Source: Kutzneria viridogrisea
GTDB taxonomy: Bacteria > Actinomycetota > Actinomycetes > Mycobacteriales > Pseudonocardiaceae
Reading direction: 5' to 3'
NCBI GenBank assembly: GCA_014138725.1
Contig: JACJID010000010.1
Location: 1-64,000, forward strand
Length of the DNA stretch: 64,000 nucleotides
Both the position numbers and the translations under genes were made by a program. The notes below the pieces were generated by a model. It searched no databases. It had not been told where the DNA came from and saw nothing but the letters and a program-made list of their open reading frames with translations. Position 1 is the first letter of the stretch. Each line of letters starts with the position of its first letter. Shown here piece after piece: positions 9,289-18,393 of this stretch.

Positions 9289-9326
9289 CTAGCCAGTTCT
9301 GGAACCACAAGTCAAGAACTGGCTAG
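9289..9326. promoter_or_regulatory. Inverted repeat upstream of the TetR gene, probable autoregulatory operator
   Basis: Perfect 12-bp arms CTAGCCAGTTCT / AGAACTGGCTAG are separated by 14 bp, beginning 10 bp upstream of the regulator start codon. The left arm continues into TTCTGGAAC, shared with the operator candidate before the SDR gene. Confidence 0.6.
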
Positions 9327-9379
9327 TGGCGCGGCGGTGCCGCGTCCCGCTGGCCCCATGTCATGAAGGTGCGGCGGAT

Positions 9380-10567
9380 TCATGTGGTGGTTGCAACGGG
9401 GGGTTGGTGTGACAGTACCCGGGTCAGGGACTGGGCAGGGGTCAGCATGCCCAGGGTCTCGCGGGGGCGGCTGTTGAGCTGGGCGGCTACCGTGGCGAGG
9501 TCCTCGGCGGTGTGGACCGCCAGGTCGGTGCCTTTGGGGAAGTACTGGCGTAGCAGGCCGTTGGTGTTCTCGTTCGACCCGCGTTGCCAGGGTGAGCGCG
9601 GGTCGCAGAAGTAGATCGCCATGTCCGTGGCCAGGGTGATCTCGGCGTGTCGGGCCATCTCGGTGCCCCGGTCCCAGGTCAGGGACCGGCGCAGCTGGGT
9701 CGGCAGGGACCGGATGGCCTCGATCATCCGGTCCCGCACCGCGATCGCGTCATGCCCGTTCGGTAGGTGCAGCAGCAGGCAGAACCGGGTGGAGCGCTCG
9801 ACCAGGGTGCCGATCGCTGACCGATTGCCACGCCCCAGGATCAGGTCACCTTCCCAGTGACCAGGCACTCGACGGTCATCGGCCTCCGGCGGGCGCTGGG
9901 CGATCGGTACCAGGTCGGGGATCCGTGACGAGCGGGCCGCGGCCTGGGTCTGCCGGGTGGGCTTGCGTAGGTCCCGCCCGGTCCGCAGGCACACCGCCAA
10001 CTCCCTGCGCAGCGCACCCCGGCCCTGGACGTAGATCGACTGGTAGATCGTCTCGTGGGACACCCGCATCTCCGGCCGGTCGGCGAACACTGTGTTCAGT
10101 GTGAGCGCGATCTGCCGTGGTGACCATCGTTGTAGCAGCGCGGTCTGCACCCAGTCACGCAGCTCGGGGTGGGCTGCCAGTTTCGCGGTCTTGGGTCGGC
10201 GGGCGCGCTCGCGCGCGGCCCGGTCCGCGGCCACGGCCCGGTAGCGGTGGCGGCCGCCGTTGTTGTCGACCTCGCGTTTGATCGTGGACGGGCTGCGTCC
10301 CAGATCGGCGGCGATGCGACGGTAGGGGCGCCGGGCGGTCAGGCCACGGGAGATCTCCTCGCGCTCGCACAAGGACAGGAACCGGTTCGACAGTGGGCGG
10401 GGTGCGTTACCGATCACCCCGCCAGCCTGCCGGAACCAGGCCGGGCCGGGCCCGTGGCTGATCCCCGCCGCGTGGCACGCCTGCCGCAGCGACAGTCCGC
10501 TACGGATACCGTCCCAGAACGTGATCCGCACAGCGCGGGGTAGCTGGGCCCGTCCAGTCATCACCAC
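9380..10567 (-). CDS. IS30-family transposase
   Basis: A DDE transposase of 395 residues. The N-terminal DNA-binding part has two helix-turn-helix regions, including EISRGLTARRPYRRIAADLGRSPSTIKRE. The catalytic core carries GHWEGDLI (first Asp), TWDRGTEMARH (second Asp) and QRGSNENTNGLLRQYFPKG (Glu), the IS30 signature. The gene appears complete. Its stop codon at 9380-9382 falls at or just outside the left inverted repeat, so the last codons are formed at the junction with the target. This copy should be competent unless the ends are damaged. Confidence 0.93.
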   Translation of the reverse strand: MVMTGRAQLPRAVRITFWDGIRSGLSLRQACHAAGISHGPGPAWFRQAGGVIGNAPRPLSNRFLSLCEREEISRGLTARRPYRRIAADLGRSPSTIKREVDNNGGRHRYRAVAADRAARERARRPKTAKLAAHPELRDWVQTALLQRWSPRQIALTLNTVFADRPEMRVSHETIYQSIYVQGRGALRRELAVCLRTGRDLRKPTRQTQAAARSSRIPDLVPIAQRPPEADDRRVPGHWEGDLILGRGNRSAIGTLVERSTRFCLLLHLPNGHDAIAVRDRMIEAIRSLPTQLRRSLTWDRGTEMARHAEITLATDMAIYFCDPRSPWQRGSNENTNGLLRQYFPKGTDLAVHTAEDLATVAAQLNSRPRETLGMLTPAQSLTRVLSHQPPVATTT

Positions 10568-10601
10568 TCCACTCGGTCACCAGGGGTGTTGCAACCACCC
10601 C
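9384..10601. mobile_element. IS30-family insertion sequence
   Basis: One transposase gene sits between terminal inverted repeats. GGTGGTTGCAAC near 9386-9397 matches the complement of GTTGCAACCACC at 10588-10599, each flanked by a G/C run. The element separates the TetR gene from an IS5 remnant that begins at about 10614. The exact outer ends and the short target duplication could not be fixed by eye. Confidence 0.8.
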
Positions 10602-10613
10602 CTGAACCCAAGC

Positions 10614-10712
10614 TGTGTCCGTGACTACGAACGACTTCCACACCACCACGAAGCGATGGTCCGCTGGGCCATGATCCGCATCACCAGCCGCCGATTGACA
10701 CAGACCCTGTAG
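10614..10712 (+). pseudogene. IS5-family transposase, C-terminal remnant
   Basis: The short frame ending VRDYERLPHHHEAMVRWAMIR and then ITSRRLTQTL before a stop matches the usual carboxyl end of IS5-family transposases. Nothing upstream encodes the rest, because the IS30 copy starts about 12 bp away. It is a scar of an older insertion sequence into or beside which IS30 moved. Confidence 0.6.
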
Positions 10713-11154
10713 ATCAGAAACGGGCACTTAGAGTGAGTGCAACTCGTCCATTTCTGTCCATGTCGATCATGTCCAGTGGTGTCCATTCAATCCCCACGGC
10801 TGATCACAAAGCCCTATGTTGAGACCTGTCTCTGAGAGGCTCTCGCTGATCAGTACACACGTCCTGGAGCCTGCTGTGGACCGGTTGAGCACAGGATGGG
10901 CGGCGGTTCCTGTTCCAGCAGGACCGCGCCCCATGTCAGGGCCGCACCGTTGGACGGTGCGGCCCTGACTCGTTTCCCACCCGATCCGCCGTGGCCGACC
11001 ACACCGCGCACGGGACAACGTCGAACGGCCCTACCAGGTGCTGCGGCGGCGGCTCGGCGCCGTCCCGACCGGCTCGGTGATCACCGCCGTGGCCACGCTG
11101 CGCCAGACCGGCCTGCTGTGGCCATCCAGTGGCTGCCCCCACAGAATCAGGATC
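10713..11154. other. Non-coding stretch between the IS5 remnant and the ANTAR gene
   Basis: No supportable gene is seen. It holds a perfect 16-bp stem-loop (listed separately) and a short frame upstream of the ANTAR start whose composition looks like decayed coding sequence. Confidence 0.4.
10935..10969. terminator. Strong stem-loop, terminator-like
   Basis: GTCAGGGCCGCACCGT and its exact complement are separated by TGG. It is bidirectional in form. No gene ends immediately beside it, so it may have served a gene lost to the surrounding transposon damage. Confidence 0.5.
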
Positions 11155-11724
11155 ATGAGTACCGGCGGGGGCGATCAGGACGACGAGTTGACGCGGTTGC
11201 GGCGGGCTGTGGCGGGTATGCGTCGGGCGATGGACTCGCGGTCGGTGATCGAGCAGGCCATCGGCGTGCTCGCCGGGGCCCACGGCATCGACCCCGACAC
11301 CGCCTTCGAGCACCTGGTGCGCCTGTCCCAGCACCACAACATCAAGCTGACACGGATGGCCGTGGTGCTGGTCGAGCTGACCGCCGAGGCCGGGCCGGCC
11401 ACCGCCACCGCCACCGCGGTGATCCACCGCCTGGAGTCCGCCGACCCGCTGATCGAGCGGGCCGTCGAGGCCAACAGCGCACGCGGCGCGGACTGGGACC
11501 GGCAGCTGCCCGGCCCGGTGGTCGCGGCCGCCCGCACCCTGGCCGACGCCCACGACGCGTTCCCCCTCGGCGACACCGCGACCCCGGACACCGCCGCGCG
11601 AGACCGGCTGATCGCCGCGCGCACCACGCTGTACACCGAACTGATCCGCCTGGGCTGGGTCCCACCCCTGCCGGTACCCGAGGAGCTCGCCGACTTCCTC
11701 GGCGAGGACCACCCCCAGGACTGA
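11155..11724 (+). CDS. ANTAR-domain protein
   Basis: A 189-residue protein with an N-terminal ANTAR RNA-binding domain: RSVIEQAIGVLAGAHGIDPDTAFEHLVRLSQ, then HHNIKLTRMAVVLVE. ANTAR proteins bind paired hairpins in nascent RNA and prevent termination. The remaining two thirds is a helical region (ADPLIERAVEANSA to ELADFLGEDHPQD) with no recognised sensor domain. I chose the ATG at 11155 because the ANTAR core follows directly. The upstream extension to 11038 has no domain. No obvious dual-hairpin target was found next to it. Confidence 0.75.
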   Translation: MSTGGGDQDDELTRLRRAVAGMRRAMDSRSVIEQAIGVLAGAHGIDPDTAFEHLVRLSQHHNIKLTRMAVVLVELTAEAGPATATATAVIHRLESADPLIERAVEANSARGADWDRQLPGPVVAAARTLADAHDAFPLGDTATPDTAARDRLIAARTTLYTELIRLGWVPPLPVPEELADFLGEDHPQD

Positions 11725-11954
11725 AGCTCCACTCCACGCCGGAGCGGTGTGATCGTCGGGGACCGGGGTACCCGCCCGTGTGGTGGCCGACGGTGAATGG
11801 AGCTGGACGCTTATCCCCGTCGCCCACCCGGCGACCGGTGGTCAGCTCCCCGGCCTGCAGCAGACCCGGCCCGCACCCGTCGCCACCCCAACCACCGGTC
11901 CCGGCCGACGAACCGCGCACCGCTCCCCCACTGCTCAGGCCACTCGTGTGGGTG

Positions 11955-12450
11955 GCCTGACCTGCGCGGTTCGTCGGCCGGTCCTGGATGACCCGCTCGA
12001 CGGCGTACCGGCCGAACTGGTCGCCTACCTGGCCGAGCAATTGGACATCGCTGACCCGTCGTGCGTGAAGTCCTACGAGGAACGGGAAAAGACCCGGTTC
12101 GAGCATCTCCGGGAGATCCGCGCCGCCGATCGGTGACGGGGAGTGCGCCGAGGTCGAGGCCGAGCTGGGCACGTGGATCGACGGCTGGGCCTGGACCACC
12201 GGCGACGGGCCGAAGGCGCTGTTCGACGCGAGCGTGGGCTGGCTGCGGAACGCCGCGTGCTGCTGCCCGGCGTGACCACACTGGTCCGGCTGGTTGCCAG
12301 CCGCCGGACGCGGGGCACCCAGCGGCTGTGGGAGATTCTGTGCGACCTGCTCACCGACGCCCAGGAGCTGTGCTTGACGCGCTGCTGGAGATCGGCGAGG
12401 GCCAGCGCAGGTCCCGGCTGGACACGCTGCGCCGGTGCGGTCGGCGCCCT
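11955..12450 (+). pseudogene. Tn3-family transposase (TnpA) N-terminal remnant
   Basis: Several frames encode pieces of the DUF4158-type N-terminal domain of Tn3 transposases: RFVGR then DDPLDGVPAELVAYLAEQL, DPSCVKSYEEREKTRFEHLRE, then ASVGWLR, RRVLLPGVTTLVRLVA and TQRLWEILCDLLTDAQ. At least three frameshifts separate them, and no catalytic core follows. It is a decayed end of a Tn3-type transposon on the plus strand. A C-terminal remnant of the same family lies at 39.3 kb. Confidence 0.65.
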
Positions 12451-13028
12451 GACCACCGTCCCCGTGTGGCTGCTCGCCAGTCTCGACGTCACCGTTCCGT
12501 CCGAGGTGCCACCGCCTTCACGGCCCTGCTCATGTTTGGCGCCGCCTACCTCAGGTCTGAGCGCCTCACAGGCCAGTGCGCCAGACGACGGTGCCGCTGT
12601 CTGCTCCTGAGTGCTCGGCGCAGACCGCGCAGGACGGCGACCACCGAGGGGGACAGTGTCGGAACCAGTACCCGAACGGCAAACAAAGAACCGCCTTCAG
12701 ATACGAAATCCACCCGCTTAACATTTGACAATATCTAGTCTGATTGGATGATCATTTGTCAGGTAGAGACAAAGAGCGCGTACAGCCTTGCTGAACATCA
12801 CGCCCCATGGCATAGTCAAAATGTGACGCGATGACGTCACCGGGCGGCATGGTTGCCAATGGGGGTTGCGTGTTTCTCGGCCTGTCTCCATAGTCGAGCT
12901 CAGGCATGGCGCGGATTCTACGAATAGCGTTCGAGGCGGCTCTGCGCGGCGAACCTGTTTCCCCATCTATCGCGACCCGACTGCCGCACGTGTGCGTAAC
13001 TACTTCCGTGTACATGATGGGGGTGTCA
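12451..13028. other. AT-richer non-coding stretch upstream of the nuclease gene
   Basis: No supportable gene. Base composition drops noticeably around 12700-13030 compared with the flanks, and codon use in the following gene is also less GC-rich, which suggests a horizontally acquired segment with its promoter here. Confidence 0.4.
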
Positions 13029-14384
13029 ATGCGATACAAACTGGGGGTCATGGCGCTCGCCGGTCTTATGCTGGCGGGTACGGCACAGAACGCTTTCTCG
13101 CAACCGGACGCGGGTGGCTTGTCGGTGAACTTCGGAGACAGTCACGCGACAGCCGGAACCTCAAGCGCCCCGCTATCCGGCGCGAGCCGCGAATTCAGGT
13201 CTACCCTGCCCAACGGCAGGCAACTTCTGGAGCAGTATCTCCAGGAAGCAAAATCCGCCCGTCACGTCGTCCGCGTGTCGGACCTGCTCGACAACGCACT
13301 CCGCGATAGCGCTCGCCTCGATGGAATCTCGGGCACGACACCGGACGAGATAACAATCGATGAATGCAGAAACCATTTCGGGAATCCCAGCGACCCGCAG
13401 TACTGGTACAAGAACCGGTACAACAGCTGCATGGTCACTCCGGCGAGGATCATCCAGAAGAACGGTCAAGGCGTAGAGGTCGGTTCGGACAACTTCCGAC
13501 TCACCGTCATCGGCAAAGGCAGTCTCGGTCTCGACGGCGATGGCACACGCTCGATGCGCTACCAGTTCGCCACCGACGGCGACAGCACCCGAGGCGCAGA
13601 ACTGCCGCCGGACTGGGACTACGCCCGATTCGGATTCAAGTGTATCTCCTACGACCCGAACGTCACATGCGGTCTGCCGACGCAGGCCTCCAGGATCACC
13701 ATCGGCACGATCCGAGCGGGTAACTGGACATCCCCCGAATTCACTCTCACCGAGAACAGTGCGGGCGCGGGCGGCGTGGACAACAAAGTCTTCTTCGACC
13801 TATCCTACACGATGCAGGCCGGCCCCTCGTGGAACAACTCCGAAACGCCCGTACAAATCACCCGCTGCGATCAAGCCAAGTATGCCTCCGGTGGGGGCTG
13901 CGTCTTCATGGACGTCGACTCGTGGATTCAGTACCACAAGAGCGACATTCGGATCAAAGCCGTCGCCGAACACATCGGTGACGCTTTCGATGACATCACC
14001 CGAACCAAGCCGGGGCTCGTTGGCACCGAGGTGATGGGCAGCCGGAAATCCGGCGCCAAGCTGAGTCGAATGTACGAGGGCTACGAGCCGTCGAGGTATA
14101 ACCGAAACAATTATATCGCGGTCCAGGAGTGCAAGAAATGGTGGGGTGACGATTACGCCACCAGCGACCCGGCCGGACCTCGGGACTGCGATGAGTATCC
14201 GTTCCGGTCAACATTTGAAGGAGCGGCATACGGCGAGATCGTTGGCGGCCACTCCAAGTGGTCATACTCGGCGCGAGTGGTCCCCAGTAGCGACAACCGT
14301 TTGGCCGGCAACGCTCTAGGTGAGTTTTACCGGCAGGATCACATTATCCACTCCGACCGCTTCTGGGTGGACATTGCGGATTAG
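13029..14384 (+). CDS. Secreted protein with C-terminal NucA/NucB-type DNase domain
   Basis: A 451-residue exported protein. The ATG at 13029 starts a signal peptide (MRYKLGVMALAGLMLAG then TAQNAFSQ) with GGGGGTG just upstream as ribosome-binding site. The middle region has cysteine-rich strands (KCISYDPNVTCGLP, CDQAKYASGGGCVFMD). The C-terminal part NYIAVQECKKWWGDDY, then DCDEYPFRSTFEGAAYGE, matches the conserved DEYP box of NucA/NucB extracellular DNases, a domain used in sporulation, biofilm control and interbacterial toxins. The small gene downstream could encode an immunity protein, but this is inference. Its lower GC compared with the flanks and the island setting point to transfer. Confidence 0.75.
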   Translation: MRYKLGVMALAGLMLAGTAQNAFSQPDAGGLSVNFGDSHATAGTSSAPLSGASREFRSTLPNGRQLLEQYLQEAKSARHVVRVSDLLDNALRDSARLDGISGTTPDEITIDECRNHFGNPSDPQYWYKNRYNSCMVTPARIIQKNGQGVEVGSDNFRLTVIGKGSLGLDGDGTRSMRYQFATDGDSTRGAELPPDWDYARFGFKCISYDPNVTCGLPTQASRITIGTIRAGNWTSPEFTLTENSAGAGGVDNKVFFDLSYTMQAGPSWNNSETPVQITRCDQAKYASGGGCVFMDVDSWIQYHKSDIRIKAVAEHIGDAFDDITRTKPGLVGTEVMGSRKSGAKLSRMYEGYEPSRYNRNNYIAVQECKKWWGDDYATSDPAGPRDCDEYPFRSTFEGAAYGEIVGGHSKWSYSARVVPSSDNRLAGNALGEFYRQDHIIHSDRFWVDIAD

Positions 14385-14402
14385 TGCACACCCTCGTTAG
14401 AG

Positions 14403-14432
14403 TGGGGTGCCCACCAAGTGGTGGGCACCCCA
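14403..14432 (+). terminator. Terminator hairpin between nuclease gene and small downstream gene
   Basis: Perfect 14-bp arms (TGGGGTGCCCACCA and complement) with a 2-base loop lie 18 bp after the nuclease stop. The hairpin ends 20 bp before the next ATG, so the two genes may be uncoupled or attenuated. Confidence 0.65.
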
Positions 14433-14451
14433 CCGCTCGCGAGAGGTTACC

Positions 14452-14916
14452 ATGATCGAGTATGATGCCTCGGTTTCTGTTGAGCACTCCACCTTTTTTC
14501 TCACCAACTGGCCGAGTGACCCTGAAACTCACCCTGGCAAGCTCGATCTCATTGCCAATCTCCCTGACGATGAGATCGTGTTCGCTGGCATAGGCGGCCT
14601 CGGCTTCATAAGCGTCGGGAGCAACCACTACGCGGCAGTGCATGTTCGCATCCATCCCTCGGTGCAGGCCGCCGAGAGTGCCGGCTTGAAGCCGGTCCAC
14701 TCGTTCATCACGCACAGCCCAGAACTAGCCGTGGTCACCACCATGGACTTTCCCAGTTGCGTCTTCCCCGCACCTGCGCAAGGACGCATCTTCGCCGAGG
14801 TCAGCTGCACCGGACGCGACAGAGCGCACTACCTCCTGCACGAAGCCCGCCTCGACGACGTGCGCAACGCCGAGCAGTGGACGGTCAACCTATGGCCGGA
14901 AACGACCGCATACTAG
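14452..14916 (+). CDS. Small hypothetical protein, possible immunity partner of the nuclease
   Basis: A 154-residue acidic, probably cytoplasmic protein (MIEYDASVSVEHSTFFLTNW at the start, ending VNLWPETTAY). It has no signal peptide or membrane segment and is not a family I recognise. The ATG at 14452 follows GAGAGG. It sits 68 bp downstream of the secreted nuclease, in the order typical of toxin then immunity genes, and is less GC-rich than the flanks like its neighbour. A terminator-like hairpin stands between them. Alternative: an unrelated passenger gene. Confidence 0.6.
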   Translation: MIEYDASVSVEHSTFFLTNWPSDPETHPGKLDLIANLPDDEIVFAGIGGLGFISVGSNHYAAVHVRIHPSVQAAESAGLKPVHSFITHSPELAVVTTMDFPSCVFPAPAQGRIFAEVSCTGRDRAHYLLHEARLDDVRNAEQWTVNLWPETTAY

Positions 14917-15045
14917 CCCGCCACGACGTACACGAACTGTGCAAACGAGACGCGAAGCGATCTGCTCGTGTCGATCGCGGCGTTCATTGTCGACGATTCG
15001 TGAAGACTGGTTCTGGCAGGGTTTCCGTGATCTGGCTCGTTCGGT

Positions 15046-15460
15046 TCAGTCGGTGAGCAGGACGCGTTTGCGGAGCAGGTCGGGTTTGGCGCGGCCGAAC
15101 ATCTGGCGTTTGAGCATCTTGAGTCGGTTCACGTGGCCTTCGACGGTCCCGCTGCTCCAGGGCAGGGTGAGCCCGGCGGTGACCGCGTCCTGATCACGGC
15201 GCAGACCCCGAACGAAGGACCGCAGTGCTGGTTGATCATCGGTGTCGGCGTCGGTCATCCATGCCTCCAGTTCCTGGCCGCGTCGAGAGCACATGATGGT
15301 GGCGAAGGCGCGGACGTGGCCGGCCAGTGCGGTCAGGTGTGGGCTGGCGGCGAGGATGGCGTCCAGCTTCCGCTGGTCGGTCTCGTTCATGTTCGGTGGG
15401 TCGGTCATGATCCAGCCGACGACGCGACGGACCGAGGGCGGTTTGCGCGGTGGTAGCTGG
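15046..15460 (-). pseudogene. ISL3-family transposase, C-terminal fragment (split gene, part 2)
   Basis: Reading leftward from 15460 the frame gives LPPRKPPSVRRVVGWIMTD, then a helical stretch, then SSGTVEGHVNRLKMLKRQM and FGRAKPDLLRKRVLL before the stop. This is the carboxyl end of ISL3 transposases with the catalytic Glu (TVEGHVNR). The missing front of the protein lies in the same orientation at 27300-28481, ending exactly where this fragment begins, so the gene was split by the 11.8-kb element between them. Confidence 0.8.
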
Positions 15461-15585
15461 ATGCCAGCGGTTCTCCAGTCCGTTCAGATGTGTCTCATCG
15501 GTATCGGACAGTCGGGGCGGTTCATTGGTGGAGGTATTGGTGCGTTTGGGTTCTCCGTACTCATCACTCGATCTACGGAGGCCCA

Positions 15586-17046
15586 GTGGAGTTGTTCTTC
15601 ACGGATCGGTCACGTGTCCGGGCGGGGACGGCCGTTGCTGGTCTGGAGCCGGACGAGGTGGCTGGATTGTTCGAGCGCCGTTTGGTGCCGGACGGCATGC
15701 CGATTCTGCTGGACGACGCGATGCGGCCGGTCGAGCCGTTGTCATCGTGGTTTCGGCAGCTTGCCTTGGCCGGCCGGAGCCCGAAGACAATGCGCAAGTA
15801 CGCCTACGTTGGGTTGCGATTGCAGGAGTTCCTAGCTCAGCGCGGGCTCAGCTTCGCCACGGCCACGGAGACGGACCTGCTCGAATACCGCCTGCTGCGT
15901 ACCCGGGTTCAGGACCAGCCGGTCGCCAGGTCCACGTGGGAAGTCGAGGCCACCGCGATCAACGGGCTCTATGGCTGGCTCGTCGACCAGCAACTGGTGC
16001 CGGCGCGTCCGTGGCGGCGGCATGGCGCCCGCGACTCCTGGCGCAACGGCGTGAGCCGGGATCTGCGAGTTCGGCACATGACCTTGGAGCAATACCTGTA
16101 CTTCCGCGATGTCGGCCTGGCCGGCTAGCGTCCCGACTCCACGATCGACCCGTCATTTCGAGGCAGCAGCCCTCACCGCAGCCGGGCCGGCGCCGAGTTG
16201 GCGCTGCTGACCGGGATGCGGCTGGGCGAATGGTCCTCGGTCTTGCTACCGGAGCTGGGGATCGACCCTGCCCAGCTTTGCCGCCCGCGCGAGGGAGTGA
16301 CATTCCGCCTGGGGGCGTGCGCGAAGAACCAGCGCCCGCGTGAAGTCCACGTGCCTCGGGCCGCGCTCGACTCGACGGCCACCTACCTCAGCATGGAACG
16401 CGGCCACGTGGTCGACGCCGCGCAGGCGGGACTGGCCAAACGCCGAGCCGACTTGTTCATCGTCAAGCCTGTTCAGCATGAGCGAGGCGCGCTGCGCGGT
16501 GTCCTCGACGGTGCCACGGTCTCTCGCCGGATCACCGATATGCCGCCCCGGTTGCGCCGGATCACCGTCATGGACACAGGCGACAGACTGGAACCGATGG
16601 GGGTGTTCATCGGCACAGGCGGCTGGATGCCACATCCGTCGACCTGGGACAAGATTCGTTGGCGCGCGTGGGAAAGGATGCGCAAACACGCCGATCATCC
16701 GGCCGCCGCGCCGTTGCCGACGCTGCCGTGGCTTTTCCACGACCTACGCCACACCTTCGCGCTGCGGCTGCTGCTGTTCCTGATGCGCAAAGCCGTCGCC
16801 GACGCCGCCGATCTGCCGATGACCACGCTGACCGACCACATCGCCCGCAACCCGCTTCTGGAGGTGCAACGCAGGCTCGGCCACGCGAACCCGGCCAGCA
16901 CCTACATCTACCTGCGTTACCTGACCGACCCGATGGCCGAGGTCGACGAAGCGTTCCGCGAGTGGACCGACCGCGATGCCAGCTACGCCGAGATCGGGCA
17001 GACCCTCTTCACCGCCGTGGGAGTCGCCGATGCCCCGCAAAGGTGA
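15586..17046 (+). pseudogene. Element A tyrosine recombinase 1, interrupted by an in-frame amber codon
   Basis: A site-specific integrase of about 486 codons from a GTG at 15586 (GGAGG just upstream). The N-terminal SAM-like domain (RSPKTMRKYAYVGLRLQEFLA) is intact. At 16126-16128 a TAG follows GLAG and the same frame continues RPDSTIDPSFRGSSPHRSR, into the catalytic domain. Catalytic residues are all present: TGMRLGEW (Arg), HDLRHTF (HxxR), LGHANPAST (His) and IYLRY (Tyr). Only one base separates it from a complete gene. The 3' end overlaps the next recombinase by 17 bp. A truncated N-terminal product and a separate catalytic fragment (start near 16198) are alternatives to simple loss. Confidence 0.8.
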
Positions 17047-17197
17047 ATACCGGCGCAGCGACCGGGCCGTCGAACAGCTACAGTCGCCACGGCGCATCGG
17101 GATTCGCGAGGTGTCCGGCTGGCAGCACGGTCAGGGACACCGGACAATCCGACTCGACCCCGCGCAGTTCAGCTGCTCGCTGTTGGCCAGCGAGCTA
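17030..17197 (+). pseudogene. Element A recombinase 2, 5' fragment (split by IS630-family insertion)
   Basis: The ATG at 17030, inside the end of recombinase 1, begins MPRKGEYRRSDRAVEQLQSP and the frame runs to CSLLASEL at the TA where the IS630-family element entered. Joining base 17197 to 18394 continues in frame as ADEWVELSAAAELAMG. The fragment alone has no recognised domain. Confidence 0.75.
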
Positions 17198-18391
17198 GTG
17201 GTTCGTCACGCAACCTTGGTCGGGTAATGCGTCCAGGTCCGGATCGGCGAGTCGGTGGCGAACCCGGTCTTGGGCCGGGCACGAGCGTTGCGCCAACGGA
17301 CATACGCCTCGATCGCGGCGTTCTGCTCGGCGTGGCTGCGGTGGTCGGTCCCGTTGAGCGCGAAGTAGCGCAGCGCGGCGAACTCGGCCTCGATCCAGTT
17401 CAACCACGACCCGTAGGTCGGCAGGAACACCAACTCCACCTGATTGTCGGCGCACCACGTGCGAACCTTCGGGTGGCGATGCGGGGAGAAGTTGTCCGCG
17501 ATGACGTACAACTTCTCCCCAGGCCAGCGGGCGCGGAGGACCTTGAGCAGGTTGAGGAACTCGAGGTGACGTTTACGGTCTCGGATCCGGTAGAAGATCT
17601 TGCCGGTGGCCAGATCCAAGGCGGCGAGCATGTGCTTCACACCGTTGTAGCGGTTGTAGGTGGCCCGCTGTCGCATCGGTCTGGTCGCAGACCGCCAGGC
17701 TTTTCCCTTGCGGGGCTGCAGGTTCAGCGGCCCGAACTCATCCACGCAGACCACGCGGCCGTCGTCGGGTGGCTGGTCGTAGAGGCCCAGGATGCGGTGC
17801 ATCTTGACGATGAACTCCGGATCCGTCGATGCCTTCCACGTGGTGGTCGTCTGCCAGCTGACGCCGCCGGCGCGCAGGATCCGACGCAGGGTCTCCGTGG
17901 AAATGGCCACCACAGTGCCGCGGTCGAGCAGATGCTGGCGCAGCTTGGAAAGTGACCAGGTCGCGAACGCGGTGATGCCCCAGTCAGCGGGGGACGTCCG
18001 GGCGATCAGACAGATCCGCTCGCGGATCTGCTCACCGATCGTCTTCGGTCGTCCCCCGTTCCATTTTGGGTCCAGCGCGTCGAACCCCCGCTCGTTGAAC
18101 GCGTGGATCACATCGCGTACATAGTCGGGGCTGACCTGCAGCAACGAGGTGATGTCTCGCACGGCCTGGCCCTGGCCGGACATCAGGACCACGATCGCCC
18201 GCCGCATCTTGACCGGGTCCTTCGCGGTCCTGGTCACCCGTTGCAGTTTGCGGCCTTCCTCCATCGACAGCGTCCGGACGAACACTTCGGGTCGACGAGC
18301 CACAACCACCTCCCACAGTCAGCCTGCGGGACCAGCCTCGCCTACCCCTGGCGAAGATCAATTATCGGGTCAACGATCCGAGACGAGCCAC
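17198..18391. mobile_element. IS630-family insertion sequence inside recombinase 2
   Basis: The ends read TAGTGGTTCGTC at left and, complemented, TAGTGGCTCGTC at right, with the TA target dinucleotide duplicated at 17196-17197 and 18392-18393, as expected for IS630/mariner insertion at TA. One transposase gene fills the element. Removal together with one TA restores the host recombinase frame exactly. Confidence 0.88.
17206..18309 (-). CDS. IS630-family transposase
   Basis: A DDE/DDD transposase of 367 residues. The N-terminal helix-turn-helix is in VRDITSLLQVSPDYVRDVIHAF. The catalytic core has VVCVDEFGPLNLQPR (first Asp), LYVIADNFSPHRHPKV (second Asp) and LVFLPTYGSWLNWIEAEFAAL (final acidic residue), the IS630 pattern. 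It appears full length and undisturbed, so this copy may still move. It is oriented opposite to the recombinase it interrupts. Confidence 0.93.
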   Translation of the reverse strand: MVVARRPEVFVRTLSMEEGRKLQRVTRTAKDPVKMRRAIVVLMSGQGQAVRDITSLLQVSPDYVRDVIHAFNERGFDALDPKWNGGRPKTIGEQIRERICLIARTSPADWGITAFATWSLSKLRQHLLDRGTVVAISTETLRRILRAGGVSWQTTTTWKASTDPEFIVKMHRILGLYDQPPDDGRVVCVDEFGPLNLQPRKGKAWRSATRPMRQRATYNRYNGVKHMLAALDLATGKIFYRIRDRKRHLEFLNLLKVLRARWPGEKLYVIADNFSPHRHPKVRTWCADNQVELVFLPTYGSWLNWIEAEFAALRYFALNGTDHRSHAEQNAAIEAYVRWRNARARPKTGFATDSPIRTWTHYPTKVA

Positions 18392-18393
18392 TA

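Noticed and set aside
12866-13309. Alternative plus-strand frame over the start of the nuclease gene
   Set aside because: No signal peptide or motif, whereas the chosen frame has a signal peptide and the conserved DNase box.
14403-14432. Riboswitch or attenuator upstream of the small downstream gene
   Set aside because: Only one simple perfect hairpin is present, with no alternative pairing or leader peptide, so a terminator is the plain reading.
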